This document shows positions 26,528-36,244 of a stretch of DNA of 64,000 nt, one piece after another (within the stretch, counting starts at the first letter, position 1; each line of letters starts with the position of its first letter). Location of the stretch: NCBI RefSeq assembly GCF_900129025.1, contig NZ_FQUM01000008.1, positions 107,932 through 171,931 on the forward strand, read 5' to 3'. A program made the position numbers and the translations under genes. This DNA is from Mariniphaga anaerophila (lineage in GTDB: Bacteria; Bacteroidota; Bacteroidia; Bacteroidales; Prolixibacteraceae). The notes beneath the pieces are model-generated. The model did no database searches. It was not told the origin of the DNA and saw only the letters and a program-made list of their open reading frames with translations.

Positions 26528-27850
26528 ATGAACAATTTTAGTTTTATGAAAAAGTTTCTGGTATTGTATTTTTGCTTCTCTCTGTTGTTTGTAAGTTGTG
26601 AGAAAGACGACGTTGAACCCGAAAAGCCGGACAGGACAGAATATAATTACGATGTGCTTGGCCTAGGTGAAATAGCTACCGGATTATGGGTAACTCCCCC
26701 CTCCGGTTATCAAACGAGCGAAGAATATAAAAGAATTAAGGAATGCGGTTTAAATTTTGTAAACGGATTTCATTACTTCGAAAACAGCCATAGTAAAATA
26801 CTGAAAGTTCTTGATTATTGCGAAGAGAACGATCTTAAATTTTTTGCCAATAAGGCTTCTGTTGCCTCAGGAATTGTAAATTATTCAAAAAGCCCGGATG
26901 TGTCGTTACTGAACAAATTTATAAACGAGATTGAGCCTTATGCCAATCATCCGGCTTTTGCCGGGGAATTGATGATTGATGAACCGGGGAAAAACCTTTT
27001 TGAGGCCGTTTCTGCATTTACCAAAGCTTTTGACGAAGCTTACCCGGACAAAATGTGGCATGTGAACCTGTTCCCGACTTATGCCACAGGCGGGATTCAG
27101 GCGTCCAGCTACAACGAGTATATTAACAATTGGTTGATGACCGTTCCTTCAAAACATATTTCATATGACAGTTATCCATTGCTTTCTACCGGCGAAATAA
27201 TAGATGACTACTTCTATAATCTGGATATTATTCGTTCAAAATCGAGGTTCCGGAAAATCCCCTTCTGGACTTTTATACAAACCTTGTCAATTGCAGGAAC
27301 TCCAGGGGTGCCGGATAAAAGAGAACCCAGTGAAGCCGATATACGCTGGCAGGTTTGGAGTAACTTGGCGTTTGGCGCTAAAGGGATTCAGTATTTCTGC
27401 TACTGGTCGCCGGGGAATGGGACCGAGCAGTTTGGCGAAGCACTCATCGGACTAAGCGGAGAGAAAACAGTAAGGTATGATTACGTAAAAAAAATTAACA
27501 GCGATATAAATGCCATCGGCAAGATTCTCTTGAATTGCCATGCGGAAGGAGTTATCCAAACTTCAGTTAAAGATTATAAAATGTATGAACGTCTGAATGA
27601 TTTTGGCGAAATCCGGTCAATAACAGGTGATGACAATATTATGGGGTGTTTTGAAAATGAAGATGGGGAAAAGAAAGTGTTGATAACAACTCTAACCCCT
27701 GACAAGGATGCCAGTGTTATCCTCCACCTTTCAGACAAGGTTTCCGAAGTAAAGGTTTGGAATAACGGCGGTTCTGAAAAACAACTGGTGAGTGGAAACC
27801 AGATAGTATTTCAGATTGATGCCGGTGAAGCTGTTTTTGTGGAATTTTAA
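26528..27850 (+). CDS. Putative TIM-barrel glycoside hydrolase-like lipoprotein, copy 1 (PUL 1)
   Basis: 440 residues; lipobox Cys in LFVSCEKDD, acidic after it, so probably surface-exposed. Residues about 45-370 read as an alpha/beta barrel: TGLWVTPPSGY, GLNFVNGFHYFEN, LKFFANKA, AFAGELMIDEPGK (Asp-Glu-Pro at a strand-4-like position, candidate acid/base Glu), MWHVNLFPTY, HISYDSYPLL, IPFWTFIQTL and GAKGIQYFCYWSPGNG. A small beta domain ends it. Where clan GH-A enzymes have a strand-7 Glu nucleophile this has Gln (FIQT). I do not recognise a CAZy family. The neighbouring gene is a close paralog. A start at the Met at 26546 is equally likely and would give a more typical signal. Confidence 0.7.
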   Translation: MNNFSFMKKFLVLYFCFSLLFVSCEKDDVEPEKPDRTEYNYDVLGLGEIATGLWVTPPSGYQTSEEYKRIKECGLNFVNGFHYFENSHSKILKVLDYCEENDLKFFANKASVASGIVNYSKSPDVSLLNKFINEIEPYANHPAFAGELMIDEPGKNLFEAVSAFTKAFDEAYPDKMWHVNLFPTYATGGIQASSYNEYINNWLMTVPSKHISYDSYPLLSTGEIIDDYFYNLDIIRSKSRFRKIPFWTFIQTLSIAGTPGVPDKREPSEADIRWQVWSNLAFGAKGIQYFCYWSPGNGTEQFGEALIGLSGEKTVRYDYVKKINSDINAIGKILLNCHAEGVIQTSVKDYKMYERLNDFGEIRSITGDDNIMGCFENEDGEKKVLITTLTPDKDASVILHLSDKVSEVKVWNNGGSEKQLVSGNQIVFQIDAGEAVFVEF

Positions 27851-27874
27851 AAAAATGAAAAAAAATTGGTTAAA

Positions 27875-29182
27875 ATGAACAGGTTTTTTGAAATTAAATA
27901 TACCCTGATATTAGTGGGGGGGATAATGTGTTTTATAAACTCAATGGCACAAATCAGGGCGACAAATGCTGATGGATATGATGTTCTATGCCTTGGAGAG
28001 CTGCCGGTTGGATTGTGGGTTACACCGCCGGATGAATTTCGAAATGATAAGCAATACAGACGAATTGCAAAAAGCGGGATAAACTTCGTTAATGGATTTG
28101 GATTTTATGAAAACAATGTGGAAGATATCAACTCTTCTCTTGATTTATGTGCAAAGTATGGAATGAAATATTTTGTAAATAGAGGAATTGTACACGAAGC
28201 AATTTTGTCGTATGCGGAAAAAGCTGACAAGAATCTGGTAAATGATATGTTGAACGCAGCCAAACGCTATAAGGATCATCCGGCTTATGCCGGAGAGTTG
28301 CTTATGGACGAGCCAGGGAAACCATTATTTCAGGCAGTAGCTGCATTCACCAAACAATTTGAAAGTTTGTACCCCGAAAAAATGTGGCATGTGAATCTGT
28401 TTCCGACTTACGCAACAGGGGGGATACAAACCCATAGCTACGAAGATTATATCGATTCGTGGCTTGAATTAATTCAGCCTCGGTATTTATCGTATGACAG
28501 TTATCCTTTGTTAAAATCAGGAGGTATAGTTACGGATTATTTTTATAACCTGGATTTAATCAGAAAAAAAACATTGGACAAAAACATTCCTTTCTGGACA
28601 TTTATCCAAACCCTTTCTATTGCCCGAACTCCCGGTGTTCCTGATAAAAGAGAACCAAATGAAGAAGAAATCAGGTGGCAGGTTTGGTCAAACCTTGCTT
28701 TTGGAGCAAAAGGCATTCAGTATTTTTGCTACTGGTCTCCGGGAAACGGGAAAGAAACATTTAGCAATGCCTTGGTAACACAGAAAGGGGAAAAGACAAA
28801 AAAATACGATTATGTAAAACGTCTTAATTCAGATATAAAAAAAACAGGGGAGATTTTACTTGGTTGTGATGCTTTTGGAGTCATTCAAACAGCTCAAGAG
28901 CCATTTCCTCTTTATGGCAAACCAATCAAAAGCTTTGGGCCTGTGGAGTCCGTAAGTGGAGATGATAGCATAGCAGGCTGTTTTATAGATGAAATTGGAA
29001 ATTATCGGGTGCTCTTAATGGCATTGTTGCCGGGAAAAGGCGCAACAGTTAAGGTGAGTTTGGATGAAAATGTTCAGTATGTAACTTTGATAGAGGGAAC
29101 CAAAGAGAAACGAGTTAAAGTAAATAACCAGCAATTGACACAATTTATTGCTGACGGAGAAGCAGTATTAGTTGAGTTTTAA
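27875..29182 (+). CDS. Putative TIM-barrel glycoside hydrolase-like secreted protein, copy 2 (PUL 1)
   Basis: About 435 residues and a close paralog of the preceding gene along its length. Shared blocks include the DEPGK region, KMWHVNLFPTYATGGIQ, YDSYPLL, the PFWTFIQTLSI-TPGVPDKREP stretch and RWQVWSNLAFGAKGIQYF. Unlike copy 1 it has no lipobox. The N-terminus (CFINSMAQIRA) looks like a signal peptidase I site, so this copy should be free in the periplasm. I used the ATG at 27875; the open frame also allows a TTG at 27866. The gap to copy 1 is 24 bp and to the next gene 10 bp, so they form one operon. Confidence 0.7.
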   Translation: MNRFFEIKYTLILVGGIMCFINSMAQIRATNADGYDVLCLGELPVGLWVTPPDEFRNDKQYRRIAKSGINFVNGFGFYENNVEDINSSLDLCAKYGMKYFVNRGIVHEAILSYAEKADKNLVNDMLNAAKRYKDHPAYAGELLMDEPGKPLFQAVAAFTKQFESLYPEKMWHVNLFPTYATGGIQTHSYEDYIDSWLELIQPRYLSYDSYPLLKSGGIVTDYFYNLDLIRKKTLDKNIPFWTFIQTLSIARTPGVPDKREPNEEEIRWQVWSNLAFGAKGIQYFCYWSPGNGKETFSNALVTQKGEKTKKYDYVKRLNSDIKKTGEILLGCDAFGVIQTAQEPFPLYGKPIKSFGPVESVSGDDSIAGCFIDEIGNYRVLLMALLPGKGATVKVSLDENVQYVTLIEGTKEKRVKVNNQQLTQFIADGEAVLVEF

Positions 29183-29192
29183 TAACATCTGA

Positions 29193-30215
29193 ATGAAAAA
29201 AGTCCCGATAATATGGAGTGTGGTGCTTGCCGTCGGTTTGCTTGGGGGCGCGGCTGTGTTTTTCACGGATAAATATTTTGATCTTGATAGCCAGCCAGAT
29301 CATAATTCAGATAGTGCTTTGTCAAATGGAAAAAATAACGAGCGTGTTACTGCTATGGCATACAAAACATGGATACGCGATGCCTTTTCTGAGAAAAAAC
29401 AACGTGAAGCCATTTCAACTGCATCGGATAAAAACGGTATTCACACTTTCTGGGATAGCTTTGATTTTACCGACCCAAATTATATTGCCAGCCCCGAGCT
29501 ATTAAAACAACCTGCGCTAACGTTTCTGAGCTTACTGGAATATTATCCGGAAGAAAAAGAAGCGGCTCTTGCCTCGTTGATGGAAAAAACACTTGTAGCA
29601 GATACTCTGATAATACGGTATATGATCGATGAAATATTGGAGAAATACCTGTTTCGTCCTGAGTCTCCACACCGAAATGACGAAAGCTATCTGTTTGTAT
29701 TGGAGTCTGTTTTAAAAAACGAACAGATAAGTCAGTGGAATAAATCCAGATTTGTGTTTCAGCAACAGCTCCTGAATAAAAACAGGGTTGGCAGCAAAGC
29801 CCGTAACTTTGATTTTATTACGTCAAAAGGCGAAAGTAGTGAGTTGACTGACATAGAATCGGAATTAATTGTGCTTTATTTTAATAATCCAGAGTGCAGT
29901 CGTTGTTTGAATACAACATCGAAACTGAAGAATTCCGTTTTGCTCAACCAGCTTACTGTGTTTGAAAAGGTGACCGTCCTCTCCGTTTTTCCGGATAGCA
30001 ATGAAAGTGAATGGAGAAAATCTTACTGCCCCGAAAATTGGATAGCTGCATTTAACAGCAGCCAAAGCATTGTTACCAACAACCTTTATGATTTACGTGC
30101 AATCCCCTGCCTTTATTTATTGGATAAAGAGAAACGGGTACTTGTTAAGGATGGTTTGCCGGAGGAAATAATTGGACGTTTATATCATATTGTAAAAGAA
30201 CAAAAATCGGAATAA
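29193..30215 (+). CDS. DUF5106/thioredoxin-like membrane-anchored protein (PUL 1)
   Basis: 340 residues. An N-terminal membrane anchor or signal (about 5-25, VVLAVGLLGGAAVFF) precedes a helical DUF5106-like region (about 60-195). A thioredoxin-like domain follows (about 200-338), starting at VGSKARNFDFITSKG. It has a C-x-x-C site in NPECSRCLN and the cis-Pro loop in RAIPCLYLLD. Such proteins face the periplasm and could handle disulfides or carry out other redox steps. Their place at the end of uptake loci is recurrent but unexplained. A third Cys right beside the cis-Pro (IPC) is notable. Confidence 0.75.
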   Translation: MKKVPIIWSVVLAVGLLGGAAVFFTDKYFDLDSQPDHNSDSALSNGKNNERVTAMAYKTWIRDAFSEKKQREAISTASDKNGIHTFWDSFDFTDPNYIASPELLKQPALTFLSLLEYYPEEKEAALASLMEKTLVADTLIIRYMIDEILEKYLFRPESPHRNDESYLFVLESVLKNEQISQWNKSRFVFQQQLLNKNRVGSKARNFDFITSKGESSELTDIESELIVLYFNNPECSRCLNTTSKLKNSVLLNQLTVFEKVTVLSVFPDSNESEWRKSYCPENWIAAFNSSQSIVTNNLYDLRAIPCLYLLDKEKRVLVKDGLPEEIIGRLYHIVKEQKSE

Positions 30216-30297
30216 TATTTAGAATAAACATAAAAATAAATAAAGAGCACAGAAAAGCGTGATGTACATTTAATATTAATTATTTATCTGAAAAGTT

Positions 30298-31641
30298 ATG
30301 AGTTATAAAATGAAAAGTTTGTTAGTAGTTGCAGGTTTTATTCTTGCGGTGATTGGTTGTACCAAAGACGATGAAGAAACCATCGATCTGCAGGTAACAA
30401 CCAGCTCGGTGGGCAGTTTGACTGCATTCACCGCGAAAAGCGGCGGAACTATTTCAGGTTCTGTGACAATCAGCGAAAGAGGTATTTGTTGGGGAACAAT
30501 AGCTGAGCCGACCATTGATGATAATTCATTGGCTGATATAGACCCGATGGATGGTGAATTTACTTTGAAAATAGTTGATTTAGAGCCGGGTACAGAATAC
30601 TATGTTCGCGCGTATGCCATTGCTGTTTCCGAAGATGTGGTTTATGGAAATGCAGTGAGTTTTTTTACTCCTTCGGCAGAACCGTTGGCAGAATCAAATA
30701 GTTACCTGGTTGGAACAGACGATGTGGTTATTATCCCTGTTTCAAAAGCAAATAGTTCAGCGTTGGGAACACAAATTTCTTCTAATGATGATATTTCTGC
30801 CGAATTAATTTGGATGGATAACCTGGATGTTGTGGAAGATATATTTACCTACGGAACAGGGTCATCGGGCAATGTTGTGGTAACAACTGGAAATATTTCC
30901 GGAAATGCTGTTGTTGCTGTAAAAGTTAATAACAATGTCAGGTGGTCATGGCACATTTGGGTGGATGAAGACCCTGTGTCAATTGGGACGGTAACAATGC
31001 CCTCAGGATCCATTTTAATGGATCGGAATCTTGGCGCTACATCTAAAACAGTAAGCGAAATTGGAACCGTTGGCGTTCAGTTTCAGTTTGGACGTAAAGA
31101 TCCGTTTACTGCTTCTGCTGACTACGGGACACCTTCTGAAGTGTTGCTGTATGATTTGGAAGGAAACACCCCTGAGATTGCAACAGTCGATGGATCAAAA
31201 AACCTGGCTTTTGTCACTTCAAATCCTCATACTTTTGTGAAATCCCAATGGGTTGACTGGTGTGATGAGTTTGTAACAAATTGGTGGCAAAGCGAAGATG
31301 GGAGTAAAACTGCTTACGATCCATGTCCTGCCGGTTGGAAAGTGCCCGCACTCGAGGATTACGCAGGTCTGGCTGATGAGCATTTTGATAAAAACATTGA
31401 AGGAGGACACAATCTTATTTATAACGACCAGTCTAACTTTTTTAGTTATACCGGATATCGGGAAGTTATGGGAAATATGGATGCAACGGCAAATTATGGC
31501 ACTTTTTGGGTGAATTCAGTTATACCCGGAGAAGCAGGAGTAGGCGCTGCATTTTCTCCCTCTTTTGGCGTTGGCGGAACAGCTGCAGTTAATGGAGCAC
31601 CCAGGGCGAGGGCTTTATCTATTCGTTGTGTTAGAGAATAA
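30298..31641 (+). CDS. Surface lipoprotein with Fn3-like and C-terminal 'Fib_succ_major'-like domain
   Basis: 447 residues; lipobox Cys at about residue 21 (AVIGCTKDDEE), acidic after it. Residues about 30-125 look like a fibronectin type III-like domain (ERGICWGT, EPGTEYYVRAYA). The C-terminal half (about 235-447) resembles the Fibrobacter succinogenes major paralogous domain: MDRNLGAT, FQFGRKDPF, YDPCPAGWKVP and the closing ALSIRCVRE. This domain type is common on Bacteroidota surface proteins, possibly for glycan or cell contact. As the last gene of PUL 1 it may be its extra surface binding protein. An internal Met four codons in is an alternative start. Confidence 0.7.
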   Translation: MSYKMKSLLVVAGFILAVIGCTKDDEETIDLQVTTSSVGSLTAFTAKSGGTISGSVTISERGICWGTIAEPTIDDNSLADIDPMDGEFTLKIVDLEPGTEYYVRAYAIAVSEDVVYGNAVSFFTPSAEPLAESNSYLVGTDDVVIIPVSKANSSALGTQISSNDDISAELIWMDNLDVVEDIFTYGTGSSGNVVVTTGNISGNAVVAVKVNNNVRWSWHIWVDEDPVSIGTVTMPSGSILMDRNLGATSKTVSEIGTVGVQFQFGRKDPFTASADYGTPSEVLLYDLEGNTPEIATVDGSKNLAFVTSNPHTFVKSQWVDWCDEFVTNWWQSEDGSKTAYDPCPAGWKVPALEDYAGLADEHFDKNIEGGHNLIYNDQSNFFSYTGYREVMGNMDATANYGTFWVNSVIPGEAGVGAAFSPSFGVGGTAAVNGAPRARALSIRCVRE

Positions 31642-31775
31642 GGTATTGGGTAGTGATTTATGCTGTTTGTTTGTATGTATTTGATTACCATCTTATTGTT
31701 GTTTGTTGCTAATGTTGGCTTAAAATAATGAATATACAATAGCTTATATGTATGTGCTTGTAGAGAGAAAAGAAG

Positions 31776-31804
31776 ACCGTCTTAGTTTTTTTAGACGGTT
31801 TTCT
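31776..31804 (+). terminator. Terminator at end of PUL 1
   Basis: Stem ACCGTCT / AGACGGT with a T-rich loop of about 10 nt, then TTTTCTT, 135 bp after the last PUL 1 gene. Confidence 0.7.
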
Positions 31805-32095
31805 TATTGCATGCCATCGGGTTTAATAATATCAGGGTTCAGTTTATTATTTGGGGGATAGTTCACATTCATACTGTTGGCAGGGTTTCTTTACAGTTCG
31901 GGATGAAATTTGAAGTAATCTTAAGATTAATGAATGCTAGAGTAACATATATAATCCTAGATGCATATCTTGAAAGAGATTTTATAGATAATGGTATCTG
32001 TCGCAGAGGCGGTTTATAAACCTTAGCTTGTTACCGCTTCCCCTCCCCAAACAAAATGGGGCATTTGCCCTATTTAACGGCATGCAGCCAGCTAC

Positions 32096-32103
32096 TAGTT
32101 TTG
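32096..32103 (+). promoter_or_regulatory. -7 promoter box for the 32.1 kb secreted protein gene
   Basis: TAGTTTTG is an exact TAnnTTTG match, 29 bp before the ATG. TTTA 19 bp upstream sits in the -33 position. Confidence 0.55.
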
Positions 32104-32132
32104 TATTTCAATCACATTAAAAAAAGAATACA

Positions 32133-33263
32133 ATGACTAGGACGACAAGATTAATGGTTTGTGTTGCACTTTTCTTGGGGCTTTCAACAGTCCTTTGCGC
32201 ACAGAGTTTAGGTAAGTTTAATCCCGAAGAAAACCGGGGTGCCCGAGGACCGCGAAAATTCACCTCCAAAGATGTTTATATCGCAAACTTTTCGGTGAAC
32301 TATCAGCTTTATAACCTGAGAACGAGTACTACCAAGGGTGGCCTCGGAAGTAGAATGTTATCCGGTAACACAAAAGCTTCGTTGGCTGTGGGGTTGGATA
32401 TTCCTGTAAATACTTTGCAAGAGCTTACTGACGATGCGTACCGGCAGTTTGTTCAGGATTTGGAAAGCAAAGGTTTCAACGTTCTCAACGGAGACGCGGC
32501 TGCCAATACTGGTTATTACGAGGGCTACCAGCGCTTTGAAAGCATGGAAATGAGCCTGGCTGAAGCTCCGGGAGTTGTAACTGTTTATCCGCAAAATACC
32601 GTGTTTTTTGTGAAGGGATTTACCTCTGGCGGACAGAAAAAACAAGGTGGCTTTTTGGGTAGTATTGACCGCGTGACAGGCGATGCACACAATGCTAGAG
32701 CTGATGAAATACGCACCTACCCGAAGCTTTCTGCCGAGTTGGATGATGCAACAATAGTTAACGTCGATTTGTACGTGTTATTTCTGAACGACGAAAAGGC
32801 GTATCAGGGAAATGGTGCAAAAGTTACTGCAACCACCAACTTGTGCCTCTCTGCCAACGAACACATCACAGGCAGGGTGGCCAACAATTCAACAACTACC
32901 AAACTTGGTCTCACCGGATCAACAAAAGAGCAAACATTTCAGTGTGTCTCTTCCATCGATTTCATTCAGGGTAGAAACAAAATTGGCGGCTCGCCACTGG
33001 GGACGTATTGCGGTGTGTTAAAGAAAGATTTGAACATTACCGGAGTTATCGGGAAAGAAAAAATTCAATCGTACGCAAAAACTGATCACGATTTTATTGG
33101 CACTGAAACCGCTTTCGGAAAAATGTACCGGGCCGATAATATTTCGGTAGAAAATACGGCTTTGATTAAAGCCGACGCTGCTAAATACGAAAATGGCGTA
33201 AATCAGGCACTCAATACATTTTTGAGCCATCATGTTAACGAATTCAAAACCAAATTTTTTTAA
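32133..33263 (+). CDS. Secreted protein of unknown function
   Basis: 376 residues with a clean signal peptide (about 1-23, TVLCAQ). I do not recognise a family. The protein is mixed alpha/beta and mostly hydrophilic. A block at about 82-115 (LTDDAYRQFVQDLESKGFNVL) looks like a helix followed by a strand, and a Gly/Lys-rich loop (SGGQKKQGGFLG) lies near residue 170. There are no repeats, membrane spans or cysteine clusters. It has its own promoter box and is followed about 140 bp later by another unknown lipoprotein gene and then by a two-component system. Those may be functionally linked, which is inference. Confidence 0.75.
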   Translation: MTRTTRLMVCVALFLGLSTVLCAQSLGKFNPEENRGARGPRKFTSKDVYIANFSVNYQLYNLRTSTTKGGLGSRMLSGNTKASLAVGLDIPVNTLQELTDDAYRQFVQDLESKGFNVLNGDAAANTGYYEGYQRFESMEMSLAEAPGVVTVYPQNTVFFVKGFTSGGQKKQGGFLGSIDRVTGDAHNARADEIRTYPKLSAELDDATIVNVDLYVLFLNDEKAYQGNGAKVTATTNLCLSANEHITGRVANNSTTTKLGLTGSTKEQTFQCVSSIDFIQGRNKIGGSPLGTYCGVLKKDLNITGVIGKEKIQSYAKTDHDFIGTETAFGKMYRADNISVENTALIKADAAKYENGVNQALNTFLSHHVNEFKTKFF

Positions 33264-33401
33264 TAATTATTTATGAATGTTATGAAACGAACATGAATTT
33301 TATTCATTCAAAATTCACAAAAAGAAATGATTAAAGTTTATGTGAGTTCCTGAATGTCTTCAAATTTTTTGAACATTCAGAAATCAAAAAAAATTATAGA
33401 A

Positions 33402-34157
33402 ATGAAAAAGTACTTATTCTATCTCTTTGCTATTTTTCTGTTTACCAGTTGTGAAAAGAACAATACAGATGTGCTTCAGGACAGTGGCTCGTTTCCGGTT
33501 CCTGCGTACCCTCAGCCCGACGACGCAGATGCCGTGTTGGTTGCCGTTCGATCCTCATCCGCCTCGCCCGCGCAATTGCCTTCTATTCCCGGAATGTCGG
33601 ATAGTGGAGACGACCTTATCATCGATGTTGGAATGGGGGTTGCTGTTTTTAAAGATAACGCCAAAGCAGACAAAGTAACATTAAACGGCACAGATTTGAA
33701 ATTTGAGAACGGCGTACATGTTTGGATGCCCGATTTTTCCAACTTCACTGATCTTTCTTCGTTAACCGGGATTGACCTTGGCGGAAGTATTGTTTGGGAT
33801 GTGAAGAATCCGGATATTAACGAAACGCTGAGCAGCCTGCCCGGCACCCCTAAAATAACAAGTGCTAAAATCATTACCCGATCCGAAGGGTACTCGCTTA
33901 CCAACAATTTTGCATCTTCGTCGCAAAAAGTGCTTTATGCTATTTATGCATCGGCCGACAAGTACCTGCTGAAAGAAATGGATGCCGGAAGCACAAACTG
34001 TACGTTTACGGCCGCAGAACTTGAGGAGCTGGGCACTACTAAAAACGGAATCATCCAGGCAAATGCCTACACAATTACGAACAAAACGTTGGGTGGTAAA
34101 AAAGTTTATTTTGTGAGGCAAGCGTCTTACAGTCTGACAAGCGTAACTATTAACTAA
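33402..34157 (+). CDS. Lipoprotein of unknown function
   Basis: About 251 residues from the Met at 33402 (MKKYLFYLFAIFLFTSCEKNN), whose lipobox fits directly; the open frame extends back to an ATG at 33354 but the extra 16 residues precede a normal signal. The mature part has a Pro/Asp-rich linker, then a beta-rich body with Ser/Thr-rich turns and no motif I recognise. It follows the unknown secreted protein and precedes the TPR histidine kinase, all on the + strand. Confidence 0.7.
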   Translation: MKKYLFYLFAIFLFTSCEKNNTDVLQDSGSFPVPAYPQPDDADAVLVAVRSSSASPAQLPSIPGMSDSGDDLIIDVGMGVAVFKDNAKADKVTLNGTDLKFENGVHVWMPDFSNFTDLSSLTGIDLGGSIVWDVKNPDINETLSSLPGTPKITSAKIITRSEGYSLTNNFASSSQKVLYAIYASADKYLLKEMDAGSTNCTFTAAELEELGTTKNGIIQANAYTITNKTLGGKKVYFVRQASYSLTSVTIN

Positions 34158-34237
34158 TTTTTCGGTGTTCTTTTAACAACAGGAGCAGGAACCAATAAGC
34201 AGAACATTTGTTATGGTTATGTAACAAATATCTGTTT

Positions 34238-36241
34238 ATGAGTCGACCCAATTCTGATTATCATAACTGCTTTACGGTTCCTGTTTCTGTTAACTTTTTT
34301 TTCGCAATATTACTGCTGGTATCCTCTTCCGTAGTTTTAGCCCAGCCGAAAGAAAAGATTGACAGTTTGCACAACGAAGTAGGAAAAGCACGTACCGATT
34401 CGGCACGGTGCGAACTGCTGACCCGGATTGCCGAAGAGTATCGCTTTCTGAACAGCGACAGTGCTGTACTTTATGTAAACAAAGCGAGGGCTTTAGCCGG
34501 GCAAATAAAATCAGTTCATTTGACCGTAAATATAGCCATACAAAATGCCATTATTTTATATGAAAAAGGCGAATACGAAAGCTCTATTGGGCAACTTCGC
34601 GAAATAGATCCTTTGGCCGAGCAGTTGGGCGACGAGCGGTATCTGCTGAAACTCTGCCAGACTTACGGAAACTCTTTCGGGCTGTTGAATGACCATAAAC
34701 AAGCCATCGAATATGAACTGAAAGCTCTCGATTATGCCAAATCACTTAAAGACTCTATGGCAATGGCAAATCTGTATATCAATATCGGAAGCGATTTTCA
34801 TTATATAAAAGAGTACGAAAAAGCGATTGATTATTGCAACAAGGCACGGCAGGTTTATCGAAAACTCGGTCAGAATTTTTACCAGGGTTTTGCGCTGAAT
34901 AACATGGCAAATTACAGTAATCATCTGAAAGAATATCTGAAAGCACTTGAGTATGCTACAGAAGCATCTGCATACTGGAATGAAGAAAACAACGAACGTT
35001 TGATGGCCTATCTGTATCATAACTACGGAAAAGCCTACAAAGGTTTAGTAAATTACAATGAGGCGGAAAAGTTCTATTTGAAGTCAATTGCCATTCGAAC
35101 AAAAAACGGAGATATTAAGGATTTGATAATTACCAATAATGAGTTGGCCGGTCTTTATATGGAGCAAAATCGTTTAATACCCGCATTTGCGCTTGTGAAT
35201 GAGAATTACCGAATGGCCACGGAAAAATCGTTTGCGCTGGAAGCGCAACAGTCGGCAGCATTGCTGGCTGAGATGCATGAAAAAAAAGGGGAACTGGCTC
35301 AGGCTGTTCGGTTTTTAAAAATCAACCAACAACTGAAAGACAGTTTGCAAACCAACGAACAGGCGAAGGAAGTGCTGAGGTTACAAACAAAATACGAAAC
35401 AGCAGAAAAGGAGAACCTTATTCTGCAACAACGAAACAAAATTACGGAGAATCAGTTGGCATTAAAAAACAGAAATTTCTGGATTTTCGGACTCTCTTCG
35501 TTAACTATTCTTATTGGGCTGACAGGTTTTTTGCTGTATAAACAGCAGTTGCTGAAAAATGCAAGCCAACAAAAAGACAATGAAATGAAACTGGCACTGG
35601 AAAAGATAGAAAACCAAAACAGAATACAGGAAGAACGGCTGTCTATTTCGCGTGATTTACACGATAATATTGGTGCGCACTTAACGTTCATTATTTCTTC
35701 TATTGACACCCTGAAACAGTTTGTGGCAAACCGCGATGTTCAAATGATAGACAGGCTGGGCAGCATGAGTTCGTTTGCCAAAGACACCATACGGGAGCTA
35801 CGCGATACCATTTGGGCAATGAACAGGCAAAGCATTGGTATTACCGACCTCAAAACACGCATTGCCAATTTTTTAAATTCAGCAAACCAGATTGCCGGCA
35901 AAACCACACTTTCGTTTACTTCGCGGATGAAAAACGACAATGAAGTGTTGTTCGATTCTAAAACGGGAATGAATATTTACCGCATACTTCAGGAAGCCGT
36001 GAACAACGCCTTAAAGCATGCAGAGGCAACTCACATAACGGTTAGTTTTGAACAGCAAGATGATCTGGTGAGGATGTGTGTGGAGGACAACGGAAAAGGA
36101 TTTGTTACAACCGATTTGTACGACGGAAACGGGTTGCAGAATATGAAGAACAGGGCCAGCGCAATTTATGGTGAGTTAGAAATTGTGTCTCGCTCGAATA
36201 CCGGTACCTGCATCACATGTAATTTTCCCATAAAAACATAA
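34238..36241 (+). CDS. TPR-containing sensor histidine kinase (HisKA_3 type)
   Basis: About 667 residues. A signal peptide ends SSVVLAQ. The periplasmic part (about 45-390) is built of TPR-like helix pairs (AIEYELKALDYAKSLKD, AIDYCNKARQVYRKLG, ALEYATEASAYW, AEKFYLKSIAIR). One membrane span (about 414-434) and a coiled coil lead to the HisKA_3 dimerisation helix with the phospho-acceptor His near residue 475 (SISRDLHDNIGAHL). The ATPase follows, with an N-box (LQEAVNNALKHAEA), DNGKGF and GNGLQNMKNRA. I used the ATG at 34238; the open frame reaches a TTG at 34208. The response regulator gene follows 3 bp later. Confidence 0.9.
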   Translation: MSRPNSDYHNCFTVPVSVNFFFAILLLVSSSVVLAQPKEKIDSLHNEVGKARTDSARCELLTRIAEEYRFLNSDSAVLYVNKARALAGQIKSVHLTVNIAIQNAIILYEKGEYESSIGQLREIDPLAEQLGDERYLLKLCQTYGNSFGLLNDHKQAIEYELKALDYAKSLKDSMAMANLYINIGSDFHYIKEYEKAIDYCNKARQVYRKLGQNFYQGFALNNMANYSNHLKEYLKALEYATEASAYWNEENNERLMAYLYHNYGKAYKGLVNYNEAEKFYLKSIAIRTKNGDIKDLIITNNELAGLYMEQNRLIPAFALVNENYRMATEKSFALEAQQSAALLAEMHEKKGELAQAVRFLKINQQLKDSLQTNEQAKEVLRLQTKYETAEKENLILQQRNKITENQLALKNRNFWIFGLSSLTILIGLTGFLLYKQQLLKNASQQKDNEMKLALEKIENQNRIQEERLSISRDLHDNIGAHLTFIISSIDTLKQFVANRDVQMIDRLGSMSSFAKDTIRELRDTIWAMNRQSIGITDLKTRIANFLNSANQIAGKTTLSFTSRMKNDNEVLFDSKTGMNIYRILQEAVNNALKHAEATHITVSFEQQDDLVRMCVEDNGKGFVTTDLYDGNGLQNMKNRASAIYGELEIVSRSNTGTCITCNFPIKT

Positions 36242-36244
36242 GCA

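Larger units (their letters stand above)
31642..32132. other. Long intergenic region closing PUL 1
   Basis: 491 bp. It holds a terminator (31776-31804), then AT-rich sequence with only an unconvincing 70-codon frame, an imperfect hairpin near 32055-32075 (AAATGGGGCA / TGCCCTATTT) and an exact -7 box at 32096. Confidence 0.6.

Noticed and set aside
31807..32019. 70-codon + strand frame in the PUL 1/unknown gene spacer
   Set aside because: No family-like pattern; it lies in AT-rich spacer after a terminator and lacks a promoter box of its own.
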